Assembly (NCBI GenBank): GCA_022385755.1
Contig: MU278356.1
Coordinates: 542,589 to 606,588, forward strand
Origin: Trametopsis cervina
Lineage: Eukaryota > Basidiomycota > Agaricomycetes > Polyporales > Irpicaceae
Direction of reading: 5' to 3'
Length of the DNA stretch: 64,000 bases
Each line of letters starts with the position of its first letter. The first letter of the stretch is position 1. Below, in pieces: positions 49,382 through 61,706 of this stretch. Below the pieces are notes generated by a model that was not told where the DNA came from, did not search any database, and saw only the letters and a list, made by a program, of their open reading frames with translations. The translations under genes were made by a program, and so were the position numbers.

Positions 49382-51185
49382 ATGAACAAGCGACGACGTC
49401 CACCAAGCGAACATCGAGCAGAGCGTACCAACCGTATGCTGGCAGAGATGGTCCTTCGTGCTCCCCGGAACCGCGTCGCCGCTGGAAATGCGCGAGTAGA
49501 AAGCAGTGGTGGCAGCCGTGACCCGTCGCCCGTACGAGTGAAGGAGGAGGCACAAGAGGATCCCCCGCCGCAACTCAGTAAGCCTGTGGCAATGTCGCTT
49601 GTCGACTTCTCCTATGTATTGACTCTTGTATTCGGTGGCTGCTGCTCGTGAGTCCTGCATCCCCAAACGACCTGGGCCATATTGACTAGGACCATCGCTA
49701 TTTCCCAGGAACGTGTACACCTACGAGTACCTGCTGAAGTTGGATCCCCACTTAGGTGCGCCTATTCGATATTCTACCATATCGTGAAACCCAAGTCGGT
49801 GTGTGATGTGTCTAGGAACGGCCCTTACATTCTCACAAATGGTCTTCGTAACCCTCCTTGCCCTTCCATCGTTTCTCATGTGGCGTCGGCTTAACTGGCT
49901 ACCCATACCCATTTCCATACCAACATTATCCCTGAAACCCCGCCAAGTTCCCATTTCACAGTGGGCCCTCCAAGTACTGGTACTCACAAGTGGCTCCCTG
50001 TTCAATAATTGGGCCTATGGCTTCTCAGTTCCGCTAACTGTATTGATAATTTTCCGGTCCGCCGGTATGTAAATTCAACCCTGGGGTTTAGGTTTACTTA
50101 CGAGATTCCAATCAGGACTCGCTGTATCCATGCTCTTTGGACGTGTCTTCCTCGCCAAGCGATATTCATCCTCGCAAATTGTGAGCTGCCAATGACTAAA
50201 CCGCGATTCTAATTCTCTAAACGAGTTTCTGCAGGGCGCAGTACTACTTGTAACTCTTGGTGTTATTGTTGCTACAACCTCGCGACCCACTGCATCAAAT
50301 AATTCTTCCATCGACGTTTCCCAATATACTACTGGCGTCATCATGCTCACTGTCTCGCTAGGGCTGACAGGTGTACTAGGTCTGCTCCAGGAACGAGCTT
50401 ATACAATATATGGACCTTGCTGGCAGGAGGGGGTATTTTACACCGTGGGTCATCTTTCATGATTCACGTTGGATCTGCCCGCTGAAATATGCTGGAACAG
50501 CACGCCCTTTCCTTACCCATATTCCTGTTGCTCATACCTAGCGTCAAGCGAGGTTTCAAATCGCTTAGTCTCGCCTCCATTGCTCCCTCTGTCCAAGCAG
50601 CTACTTTCGCAGATGACGGCCATAATGACGATTACTCAGAACACCTTATCATGCGACTCTTGGTATTAGCCAAGGCGCATCTAATGGATTTCCTCGATGT
50701 CCCTCCTTCCGCCGAATTCGACCCTCGCCCTTATCTCACGCTGGCCATGAACCTCATAACACAGCTAGTTTGTGTATCTGGTGTGAATCAAATGACATCG
50801 GTACGTGATTCCTTCTTGCATGATGCCCTCATGTGCTCAACAGGCGGAACAATAGCGCGTATCCTCGGTATCAACTAATATTGTTCTCACAATGCGTAAA
50901 GCCATTAGTTTGTGCTTTAGCGTGTGGTGGTTTGGTAACGGGTGGAACTTCCAGCTGGGCTCTGGTGCAAGCATGGTCTTTTTGGGCTCGATCCTCTATA
51001 CTATGGTCACGTCACGGACGTCTGCTCCGCTGAAGGCGCAAGTTACGAAGGTGGACGAGCAGAATAATCAATTGTCACCCCAAGCCAGGAAGCTTGAGAG
51101 GGCGAACGCTGTGAAGTTGGAACCTGCGGCACCAGAGGCGGTATTTACCAAGAGCCCAGACAAGGGCAAGGCTAGGATGCAGTGA
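49382..51185 (+). CDS. UAA-family nucleotide-sugar transporter (Yea4-like, probable UDP-N-acetylglucosamine)
   Basis: A multi-pass ER/Golgi transporter; the Yea4 branch supplies UDP-GlcNAc for chitin and glycan synthesis. Seen: a basic cytosolic N-terminus (MNKRRRPPSEHRAERTNRML), then VDFSYVLTLVFGGCCSNVYT, LLKLDPHLGTALTFSQMVFV, SGSLFNNWAYGFSVPLTVLI, IIFRSAG, GAVLLVTLGVIVAT and late helices (MRKAISLCFSVWWFGNGW). The C-terminal tail is charged and ends SPDKGKARMQ. About 480 aa. The start at 49382 is the first ATG giving the basic tail; an in-frame ATG at 49292 lies upstream. Introns begin after GGCCS and within the loops and are 50-70 nt. Substrate is inferred from family resemblance only. Confidence 0.82.
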
Positions 51186-51827
51186 ATAAAATTATAATTC
51201 TCGTTCGTGAAACACTTGCCGGCCTCGCGTTCTGTATAATCAGATGTGATCATGACTTGGTGTACGATCCGACGTGAGGAGTGACAGACGTGGGACTGTT
51301 ACTTGATCGGATCCAATAACACAAGTAAAGCAACGAATACAGGAATACTACTAAGGAAAGACATGGAGGGCGGGTAACTGTCATTAAGAGTGCGTTGATA
51401 TGGCCAAATGAGTACCATGCATGGGCAAAAGGTAAGTAGAGTACACCGGCAAGCTCTGAGCAACAGCGTATGTCTGGGTGCGCTTCGGTACAAGGACTAC
51501 CAGGTGCTTGAGGGTCCCGAAGACTCCTGACATAGCCACAAGTCAGGACTGGAAGAAACCAGTGAAAGAAGGTATATAATGACATTCAGAAAACATGCAA
51601 TGAAGGGTAGGGATGCGCGTGTGGCGGAAATATTATGACAGTATAGAAATAGGGATATATGCGAGGATAGGATCGTGGCATGAGACGAAGGGCACAGCCA
51701 GCCAGCATGGACAAGGGTGAACCAAGAAAATCCGAAGGTCCCTGAAAGAAATGGAGTGACATCACGAGCACTACAGAGTTGGCCGTAGCACGTCGAAGGA
51801 AGGAGCGAAAAAGTAAGCTTGCACGAT
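51186..51827. other. Convergent intergenic region
   Basis: About 640 bp between the stop codons of the nucleotide-sugar transporter and the YANK-like kinase. Minus ORFs at 51250-51919 overlap the kinase end in another frame and have no domain. Likely two 3-prime UTRs. Confidence 0.45.
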
Positions 51828-53690
<1,863 letters not shown>

Positions 53691-54083
53691 GATGGTCGTT
53701 AAAGGTCGTGCTACAGGCTGGTCAGTTAAAGGGAGAAAATGGCGGAAGGAGGAGGGGAGGAGGAGGATACAGGACGGAGGACCGCAAAGGAGGAAGAAAA
53801 GGAAAGGTGGTGGTGGTGGTCGCGGAAACAGCGTAGACTTGCGGCGTGACCAGTTTCAGCGCATCAGTGCCTGTGACCGTTGTGACGTTTGGCAACGACA
53901 GAAATCCGGGGGCGATCACAAGAACAAAAATAATTCCAAGATTATCCCCACTTAAGGAAGGTAGTTTATTTGCTGTATGTATCAAGGTCGAAACAACCTA
54001 ACCCGTATTCAAAGTCATTGTTGTTCTTCATCTCGCTTCATACACTCCTTTGTCTCGCTGTCGCACTAGATCCGAGGACCGTC
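53691..54083. promoter_or_regulatory. Divergent promoter region between the kinase and guanylate kinase
   Basis: 393 bp between start codons. The kinase-proximal half is purine-rich (AGGAGGAGGGGAGGAGGAGG on the plus strand near 53740-53770), reading as a pyrimidine tract in the kinase 5-prime leader. The other half contains a frame open into GUK1 (see findings). Confidence 0.45.
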
Positions 54084-54804
54084 ATGTCGCATTTTGCTCG
54101 CCCATTGCTCATGTCTGGTCCTTCCGGCGTAGGCAAAAGCACTCTCCTGCAACGTCTTTTCGCTGAATTTCCCGACAAATTTGGCTTCAGCGTGTCTCGT
54201 AAAGCAATTCATCTACGTTTTCTCTTGTCAGAACTTCATGCTTGTATTTCTCAGACACCACACGTTCCCCTCGTCCCGGTGAAGAACACGGCAAGCACTA
54301 CTACTTCGTCTCTCGCGACGAGTTCGTCAAGTTGATTGGAGAGGGCGCGTTCATTGAGCATGCCGAGTTCTCGGGAAATTTCTACGGCACGTCTTTCATG
54401 ACTGTGAAAACAGTTGCAGACGCAGGCCGTCGCTGTATTCTTGATATCGAGGCTCAGGTACGTACCGTCTTCAATCTTGTGCTTTCCGCTGTTTGCGGAT
54501 GGGATATACGCGTCTTCAGGGAGTCAGGCAAGTGAAGAAGACCAATCTCAACCCCGTGTACCTCTTCGTTTCTCCTCCCTCGCTGAGTGCGCTAAGACAG
54601 CGACTGCAAGGACGTGGCACGGAAACAGAGGCATCGACGACCAAACGTCTTGCTATGGCTTTGAAGGAAATCGACTATGCCAAGGAGGGCGCTCACGATC
54701 TTGTGATCGTCAACGATGATATTGAGAGAGCGTACGATCTGTTTAAAGCGGTAGCCTTGGGCAACAACATCACATCCGATACTCTCCCACCCTTAGATGA
54801 TTAG
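54084..54804 (+). CDS. GUK1: Guanylate kinase
   Basis: Converts GMP to GDP using ATP, essential for guanine nucleotide supply. Seen: [19 protein letters not shown] with the P-loop, [20 protein letters not shown] (GMP-binding, split by an intron), [36 protein letters not shown] and the lid region. It ends [15 protein letters not shown]. About 205 aa, typical for the small cytosolic enzyme. The start at 54084 matches family length; the frame is open upstream to an ATG at 53970. Confidence 0.93.
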
Positions 54805-55235
54805 AACATTGTCACTCGTGATAGGCAGCCACGCAATACATTCGCTGGAGGGAAAAGTGGTCGAGTGATTGGACTTTTAATGGCTGGACTTTCAAATGGT
54901 CATTCCGATATGGGCCTCAACATTCAAGGTTGTTAGACGAATGGTCGGATGATATTGTTCGTGGCTCAACGCACAGCCTATTTACTTGTGTGCAATATAG
55001 GAATGTCGACGAACTCTCTCAGCGCTGCCATCATGGGCAACATTTGTCGAGCTGCACCATAGTATGCTCTGATTAGCTCCAGATCTGATAAACACAGAAC
55101 TCAGTATCGTCCGTGCGTCTATCCCCGAGTTGCTCACATGAGACGGAGACGCCAATGGGCCGTGGAATGCTAGGTCCATAGCGAAGCAACGCATGTTTGG
55201 CATGGATGGTGCTTTTCCCGATGGAAATAATGGCA
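54805..55235. other. Convergent intergenic region
   Basis: About 430 bp between the guanylate kinase and MCUR1-like stop codons. A minus ORF at 54982-55239 overlaps the latter gene's last exon in another frame and is not supported as a gene. Confidence 0.45.
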
Positions 55236-56064
55236 TCATACACGGAAACGAAGGTATGCCATAAGCAAAGCCGAACAGCCAGTCACTGCGGGTATCGTCA
55301 GTTCACAGAACCGCGTAAGGACAAAGTCACTCTCACCGAAGCCGACTAAATACTGCAAAGTAGTGGCCTATCAAGCGAACGTTCTCATTAGAGAGTGCAT
55401 AGACCATGGTAGTGAAGGACTTACTTTGGACGATTGTATCGCGGTACGAAGATTGGCGATTTCTTGCTCTATCCTGGTATCTACTTCCTTGATCTTCAAT
55501 TCCTGACCACTGCTCTGCTCTCGCATCCGGCCTTTCTCCAAGTTGAGATCCAGTCTGACACCGGCCTGCGTGCGTGTGATTTCTTCTCGCAGCCGCTGCT
55601 TGAGCTTTTCAATGTCGTTAACGAGCCGGTCGTTTTCGGCTTTGAGCATCGCTAAATCATTCTTCTCCGTGAGCTGAAGCTCGGACTTGAGTTGCGCGAA
55701 GTCAACTTGTTGGGTGTAGTGGTGCTACGATACTAGCGTTAGTTATTTTCTAGAGAGTCCGAAGATGCAATACCTTCTCTTGGTCGGCTTTGGTGACCAT
55801 ATTACTCGTCATATTCCGTATGCTCTCGTCTATTACCTCGGCCATTGCAGACATAATCCCTTCTGCTTGTGCCCGATTTAATCCTTCCCGTTCCAAACGC
55901 TGCACGAAATGGTGGGTATCGAAGTGAAACTCTGCGCGTGGTCTGCTGGACTGTATGTTGCGGGTGTAGACATGGGCTGGACGAGCCCACCGGGAGGTAT
56001 AGCCGATGTTGCATAGCTGCGAAACCTGCAAGGATGACTTGAGGGCGTTGTGGTAAGGTATCAT
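55236..56064 (-). CDS. Mitochondrial inner-membrane coiled-coil protein, DUF1640 (MCUR1/CCDC90/Fmp32 family)
   Basis: A mitochondrial membrane protein; family members affect calcium uniporter function in animals and respiratory-complex assembly or proline metabolism in yeast. Seen: a basic mitochondrial-type N-terminus (MIPYHNALKSSLQVSQLCNI), EFHFDTHHFVQRLEREGLNR, MSAMAEVIDESIRNMTSNMV, a long coiled coil (MLKAENDRLVNDIEKLKQRL then EEITRTQAG), IEQEIANLRTAIQSSK, and a terminal membrane helix YLVGFVTGCSALLMAYLRF created by two short introns. About 220 aa. It shares a 213-bp bidirectional promoter with MAK16. Function is inferred from the family. Confidence 0.85.
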
Positions 56065-56277
56065 TCTGAGTGTTGTTGAATTAAAGAGTAAATAAGGTGT
56101 ATGAGAGCTCGCTGGGTGAAAGACCGCGGAAGACGTGTGGCGAGTGCTTTAACAGTGCGTTCCTCACGTGGCGCAGGCGTTCAATGCGATAGCCGCTCAA
56201 TTCTAAATTTCTCAAGCGCGGAGACTCGACATCCGCACCAAATACCTTTCTTTCACTGCTACACCGGGACTTGAAAT
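56065..56277. promoter_or_regulatory. Compact bidirectional promoter (MCUR1-like / MAK16)
   Basis: Only 213 bp separate the two divergent start codons, so both promoters must overlap or be shared. It contains CACGTG-like sequence (CTCACGTGGC near 56164), a common bHLH core. Confidence 0.5.
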
Positions 56278-57519
56278 ATGCAGAGCGACGATGTCATATG
56301 GTCGGTGATAAACCAGCAGTTCTGCTCGTACAAGGTCAAGTAAGTTGCATTTCATCCTGATGCATGCTTGGAAGTTGACATTAAAAGAACAGAACCGCAA
56401 CGCAGAACTTCTGCAGAAATGAATATAATGTCACCGGGTTCTGTAACAGACAGAGCTGCCCCCTGGCGAACTCACGATATGCGACTGTACGGGAGAAGGA
56501 AGGTATGTGAGCAACGCCATCATGCGCCTCTGAATATTAAATCTTCCGCAGGTGTTCTTTATTTGTATGTCAAGACGATTGAGCGAGCACACACTCCGAA
56601 GAACATGTGGGAACGCATAAAGCTCTCTAACAACTACACAAAGGCTCTTGAACAAATTGATAAAGAACTCATCCACTGGCCAAACTTCACCGTCCACAAG
56701 TGTAAGCAGAGGGTCACGAAAATCACACAGTACCTCATTAAAATGCGGCGGTTACGGTTGAGACAAGAGTACGTTCTCATTATGGTTGTGTATTCTCCTC
56801 CCATCAGATACTCAGACATCACTCGACAATAGACCCAAACTCGTAGGGGTTAAGAAAAAGCTCGATCGCCGTGAAGCAACGCGGGAACGCAAGGCACTTT
56901 CGGCTGCCAAGCTGGAAAAGTCGATCGCTGAAGAACTCCTTGAGCGACTGAAGTCTAAGGCGTATGGCGACGCACCCTTGAATGTCAATGAGGATGTCTG
57001 GCGTGCCGTACTGGACCGGGAGCGCGCCGGGCAGAAAGGAGTGGAGATCGAGGATGAGGAGAGCGAAGAAGAAGACGAGGACGATGTGGAGCTTGAAGAA
57101 GAGGATGGTTGGGGTGACAGAGAATTCGTCAGTGATATGAGCGGGGATGAAGATGAGGATGGGTTGAGCGATCTCGAGGATGTACTGGTCTGTTCTATCC
57201 GCGTATGTCATGCGAGGCTGTGTTCACCTAAGCCCATTCACAGGAGGAGGGTACATCCGACGACGAAGAAGAGGAAGATTCGGGCGACGACGACGAGGGC
57301 CGAGAATCAAAACAAAATACGCTCGGGAAACGCAAGGCACCTGCAAAATTACAGAAACCGCCAAGAAAAGGTCCAGAGAAGAAAGCGAGGCGTAAGTCGT
57401 TAAACAGCTGTCATATTCATTTTCTCACCAGCATCTCAGGGGGACCGAGAGTCGAGGTGGAATACGAGCACGAGATGGAGAGTGTACCACTCACAAAAGA
57501 GACATTACAAAACTGGTAG
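56278..57519 (+). CDS. MAK16: Mak16 ribosome-biogenesis protein
   Basis: Required for maturation of 27S pre-rRNA and the 60S subunit in the nucleolus. Seen: [20 protein letters not shown] with the first exon ending at GTAAGT, then [20 protein letters not shown], which supplies the CCCC-type zinc site, [79 protein letters not shown] and [13 protein letters not shown] long acidic tract and a basic tail follow, ending LTKETLQNW. About 340 aa. The Cys spacing, order and length match Mak16. An intron near 56500 and four others were joined by phase. Confidence 0.95.
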
Positions 57520-57784
57520 CACCCTCGCACGAGTCATGTCCCCGCTACGTCCCAGCCTGTTGGCCTGCACTACGATTCATCCACTGTATCTGTGTGTCAA
57601 CATAAACAAGTCAAGTGCAGACATTTCATGGGTAAGACCCGATAAGTGTGGGTAAATAATCATTAAGGTCGAAGTGATTACGCTATACAGGGGCTGTGAA
57701 ATCCTTAGAGCCATCCAGAACAGGGCGTGATTACATTACATTATGAACAAAGGGGGTCGTACCATAAGAAAATGAGTGTAACGA

Positions 57785-58865
57785 TTATTCAACCTTGGAC
57801 TGGATCTTCGTGCGCCGTTCTTCGATATCTTTTCGCGTCATACGGGTACCCAACAAGGTATCCCAATGAACAAAGAAAGGTTGAGCGAAGTTGCTCTTGA
57901 TGCCAATTTTCTGTAGTGGTATAGTTAGTATTGATAATGAACGGTGATAAAGCAACATGCCTGGTGGTGGATGTCGTGGTAGTCAGCGTTATTGGTAGCC
58001 ATTATTTGGAGAGGATCCCAGGGGAAGTTATAGCCGCAATGGTCATCCACCGTCTTTATGGTAGAGATGACGAAAAGCAGGGTGGCTTCGCGTGTGGACA
58101 TTTGGACAATAGTTTCCGCTAGGGCCGCGCCACAGCTGTCGAGGAGAAAGCCCTCTAGAGGGTGATTGTAGAGGGCGCCGTAGGCATACGGCACGTAAAG
58201 CCGATGATGTACGGAATGTAATGTTCTGTAAAGATAGGCATTCAAGTGCATGGCGCGGTGAAGGAAGTATTCCCATGTATCGATGATGAACCTGCAACAT
58301 CGTTAGTTCGACTGCGGCGGTGTGTGTAACACACAAACACGTACATTCCTAGCAAGAATCTGACGCATGGGATGGCCCACCAGTACACAAAGAATACTAG
58401 CTCATGTCCATAGCTAGCCCATAGCTGCACGCCCATCTTATCGCCAAACAGAGCCCTGATTACACTGAGCAACAGAGGTGCCTTCCCGACCAATGCACTC
58501 AGGTGGTCTATTTCATCTCCAGACGGTTTCTTCTGCATCCACCACAGGCCCAGCACCGTTTGAATGATATGCTGAACCACAACAGCCACAAAGACGTCCG
58601 TTCTTGATACCAGGTTGCGTGTCTTCACTTCAGCGGATTCATGCAGCCTGTACTTCTCGAGCCATTGCGCGTTTGACATGTCCATCATGTGAAAGAGCAA
58701 CGATGTAACCCAGTAAGCGACTATTGGTGCGACCAGCGACAACATATGATCAGGCATGAAGTCGAAGAGGGACGTGCTCCCAACATAGTAGACTGGCCTC
58801 ACTGTCGCGAGGTAAAGCTGCTGAGAACCGGAGAATAGTGACAAGCCAGGTGCTGTGGAGTTCAT
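57785..58865 (-). CDS. SUR2: Sphingoid base C4-hydroxylase (Sur2-like, fatty acid hydroxylase superfamily)
   Basis: An ER di-iron hydroxylase making phytosphingosine from dihydrosphingosine. Histidine boxes are present in order: FLHRAMH, LHSVHHR and YHDIHH, with YVPYAYGALYNHPLEGFLLD between them and membrane helices before (LSLVAPIVAYWVTSLLFHMM, FVYWWAIPCVRFLLGM). The C-terminus is basic and ends KDIEERRTKIQSKVE. About 335 aa, as expected. The start at 58865 (MNSTAPGLS) fits the family. An upstream ATG near 59040 followed by a GTAAGT intron would extend the frame (HPQLESLHIDGQVI), so a longer form is possible. Confidence 0.87.
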
Positions 58866-59640
58866 GATGGTGGTGATATCGTATCCCTGGGGTGCCCACT
58901 GAGGGAACGAGATAACCTGGCCGTCGATGTGAAGGCTTTCTAGTTGAGGGTGGACGCTGCGGACGACAGGGATAACAGAGAGCCGGGTTCTGAGACGATT
59001 TTATTGATGACATTGTTACACTTACGCGACCTGGGCCATCACGTGATGATTAGCGCGACCGTCGTGTCTATGAATCGCTTCTGTGCCTCCCAGTAGAACT
59101 ACTTGGTCGCAATACGCCCTGCAAGTCATACACGTTGAAAAGAGTGGCTAAGCCACGTCTATCACTGCACTTCTTTGCACCTCATATCACTTTATCCGCT
59201 CCCGTAATCCGCACTAACGGTTCGCAATGTTATCAATCCGCCCGGAGATGGTTCAATCCCTAAATTGGTCATCCAGTCGAGCCCTGCAATAGCGAGTACA
59301 TGAATCTGCCTTTGTATGTTGAAGAGATCATGTTATCTTCAACAGGACCGGCCGACTCTAGCTGGCTCTGCCATCGCGGCAGTAAGAACCAAGACGGCCA
59401 TTGATCCCCTCCAGCGACTGATCATTTATCATTCGTCGTGTAGATTTTGGTCTAATGTCAAAAAGTTTTGGCAGTTCGTTTCGTAAGTAGACGCAGAGAC
59501 TGCGGCCGTTCCATGCAAGGTACGTGGGACCTGATCTCGATAACCCTCCGCCAGTCGCCGTGCTTCCTTTGCATACATATTCCAGGGGTGCACGAGCCGG
59601 ATGATGTTCCCTCTCGTGTAGCCTGTGGCTGAAGCTCAAT
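58866..59640. promoter_or_regulatory. Divergent region between the Sur2-like and DUF829 genes
   Basis: 775 bp between divergent start codons. It contains the possible extra SUR2 leader exon and a minus ORF at 59358-59672 with no recognised domain that overlaps the DUF829 start. CACGTGAT occurs near 59040. Confidence 0.4.
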
Positions 59641-60807
59641 ATGACTTCTGTCACTGAGTCAATAGCTCTCAATTCCTGTGTTCACTGCATCTCTCCCTTG
59701 CATGACATAGTCGATCCAAACTCCCCGTCGTAAGTCACCTATACGTATAACATCCCCGGCAACTGACGATGTAACAGTCTGATTGTGGTCTTCGGCTGGT
59801 GTAAGCCTACATTATGATGCATTAATGATCGTTCACGCTCATATTTCTGGAACTGCTAGTCCATGCAAAGCTTCCTCACGTCAAGAAGTACGTTTCCGAA
59901 TTCAGGAAGTTATATCCTTCCGCGACGGCCGTGATAATAGAAGTGGGCATGGCGTGGGCGTTTCACTCACAGACGACCCGAGTAAGCTGCTCTGAGGCTT
60001 GCAATTTTTTTGCTCAGCTTCTGCTCTGCTTTTCAATCAAACCACAGCTCTGACTGCATGGATCTTAGGAAGAACTCCTGAAGCCCGTGGCAGACATTAT
60101 TGAGAACGTGATAAAGGACGAAGGCAGCGGATTTGGCGGCATCTTCCTGCATGTTATGTCCAATGGTATGTCTTGGTTATATGTCAGTCGGCGAGAAGGT
60201 CACCTGAATGTTCCCACAAGGCGGAGGCTTTCAGCTTATGACGTTGTCAAAACTACTGGCCAAACGCAAAAACTGCCATGAATCACGATATCCTGTAGCG
60301 CTCCTCCTCGACTCTGCTCCTGAATCCAGCAGCTTTCGATGTTGCATAGCCGCACTCACAGCTGGCATCCGTAACCCGCTACTCAAACTCGTTGCGACGC
60401 CGGCGTTCGCCCTATTATACAGTGGTTTTCACTTGAGCTACGGACCTACCGGCGTTATTCCAGAGTTGCGGCAGCGTCTCAAATCTCCGAACCTCATTCC
60501 GTTCCAACCTAACTTTACGCCGGATCAAGATGGGCGGTCGTTCGAGCCTGCTGCAGCTCTGGCAAGGGACGACATAGAATGGATCCCTCGCCTGTACATG
60601 TGCTCGAAGACAGATCAGGTCAGCAGAATCAGCGCGATTCTTTCCCATGTTGAGGAGTGTAGGAAAGCAGGGTTTGATGTTCGCACGGAAATATTTGATG
60701 ACACGCCCCATGTTTCCCATGCGATCAGGGAGCCCCGGAGATATTGGGACGCTGTCCAGCAGCTGTGGATAGATGCACGTCGACGCAGCGAGCAAGCGAG
60801 ACTATAG
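59641..60807 (+). CDS. DUF829/TMEM53-family alpha/beta-hydrolase-like protein
   Basis: Belongs to the eukaryotic DUF829 group, predicted alpha/beta-hydrolase fold proteins often at the nuclear or ER membrane; the biochemical role is unknown. Seen: DPNSPSLIVVFGW at the first beta strand, HAKLPHVKKYVSEFRKLYPS, IIEVGMAWAFHSQTTR, IIENVIKDEGSG, HVMSNGGGFQLMTLSKLLAK, LLLDSAPES, a hydrophobic segment near LLKLVATPAFALLYSGFHLS, and YMCSKTDQVSRISAI with the acidic residue. The final conserved DTPHVSHAIREPRRYWDAVQ supplies the putative His. About 300 aa. The ATG at 59641 gives an open first exon that splices in phase at GTAAGT. Confidence 0.8.
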
Positions 60808-61077
60808 GCCTGACCCGCCATCAATTTAAAGTACTGTAGAACACACTTTTCTTGTGCTCGTCAGCGTGTACTCCGTACACGTATTTTATCACCCCGTTCT
60901 AGATCATTATATCATTCAGATTCCTTGCATACGGGCCCCGAAGAGGAACGATCATGCTCAATTGAATAGGAAGTCACGGTTGTGCTTGCTTGTGTATCCT
61001 TGTGTGAGATCTGATGTTCAGTACTGTATGGCCAGCAAGCGCCTCAAGAGGTCACGACTTGGTATCGAACAGCCACC

Positions 61078-61377
61078 ATGCAGTTGTCGACACTCCCGAC
61101 GAACGCGACTCAAGCCAAAGATCGCAACTATATGCAGCTAGGACACAGCCTCGCAAGGCTATCGCGGGCAGTGGGGCAAACAGCGGATTTGTGCGACGTG
61201 CTCAAATTAGATCTAAATGCTATGAAGGTCCTGGCAGCAAGCCATGCCGCCCAGTACGTGTTATTGCACAATGAATAAGTGCTATATATTAAGGCAACTG
61301 CTAGATTCATGACTGTTCAGGCGCAGCTGGTGGCAGAACCAGAAGCCACAGAAGAGAACGAGGATGCTGTGCGATAG
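61078..61377 (+). CDS. HSK3: DASH complex subunit Hsk3-like
   Basis: A very small kinetochore protein of the fungal DASH/Dam1 ring that couples kinetochores to microtubules. Exons are 61078-61253 and 61305-61377 (82 aa), joined GTACGT...GCTAG. The helical core reads RNYMQLGHSLARLSRAVGQT, then LDLNAMKVLAASHAAQFMTV, and the tail is acidic (EPEATEENEDAVR). Size, two-helix layout and the xHxxQFM motif fit Hsk3; the similarity is short, so the call is tentative. The start context ACCATG is good. Confidence 0.6.
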
Positions 61378-61706
61378 GCCCTCGTAGTCAGTCTGACGCG
61401 TCTTTTGTTCCTGCTGCATAGCTTACATTATTGAAGAGTTAGGAGATAAATCACCGCCCAAGTGCAAATCTTATGCGGCCTTTTCTTTCAGTGCTCGGCA
61501 GCTTGTTATATTGACGGATGGCAGTTTGCGCTTCCAGAACCACTTTGCATTCGATGTGTGGTCCTATGTAACAGCCGGACAATGCTCAACATATACGAGG
61601 ATGCCACCTGTGATCATCTATCACAGATGGAGATAATAGGATACACAAGCAATCATATACCGAGCCGTGACAATCTGTGATGCGCTACAGCTACATACAG
61701 CAATAG
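61378..61706. other. Convergent intergenic region
   Basis: About 330 bp between the Hsk3-like and Nup53 stop codons; an ORF at 61462-61680 has no recognised domain. Presumably 3-prime UTRs. Confidence 0.4.
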
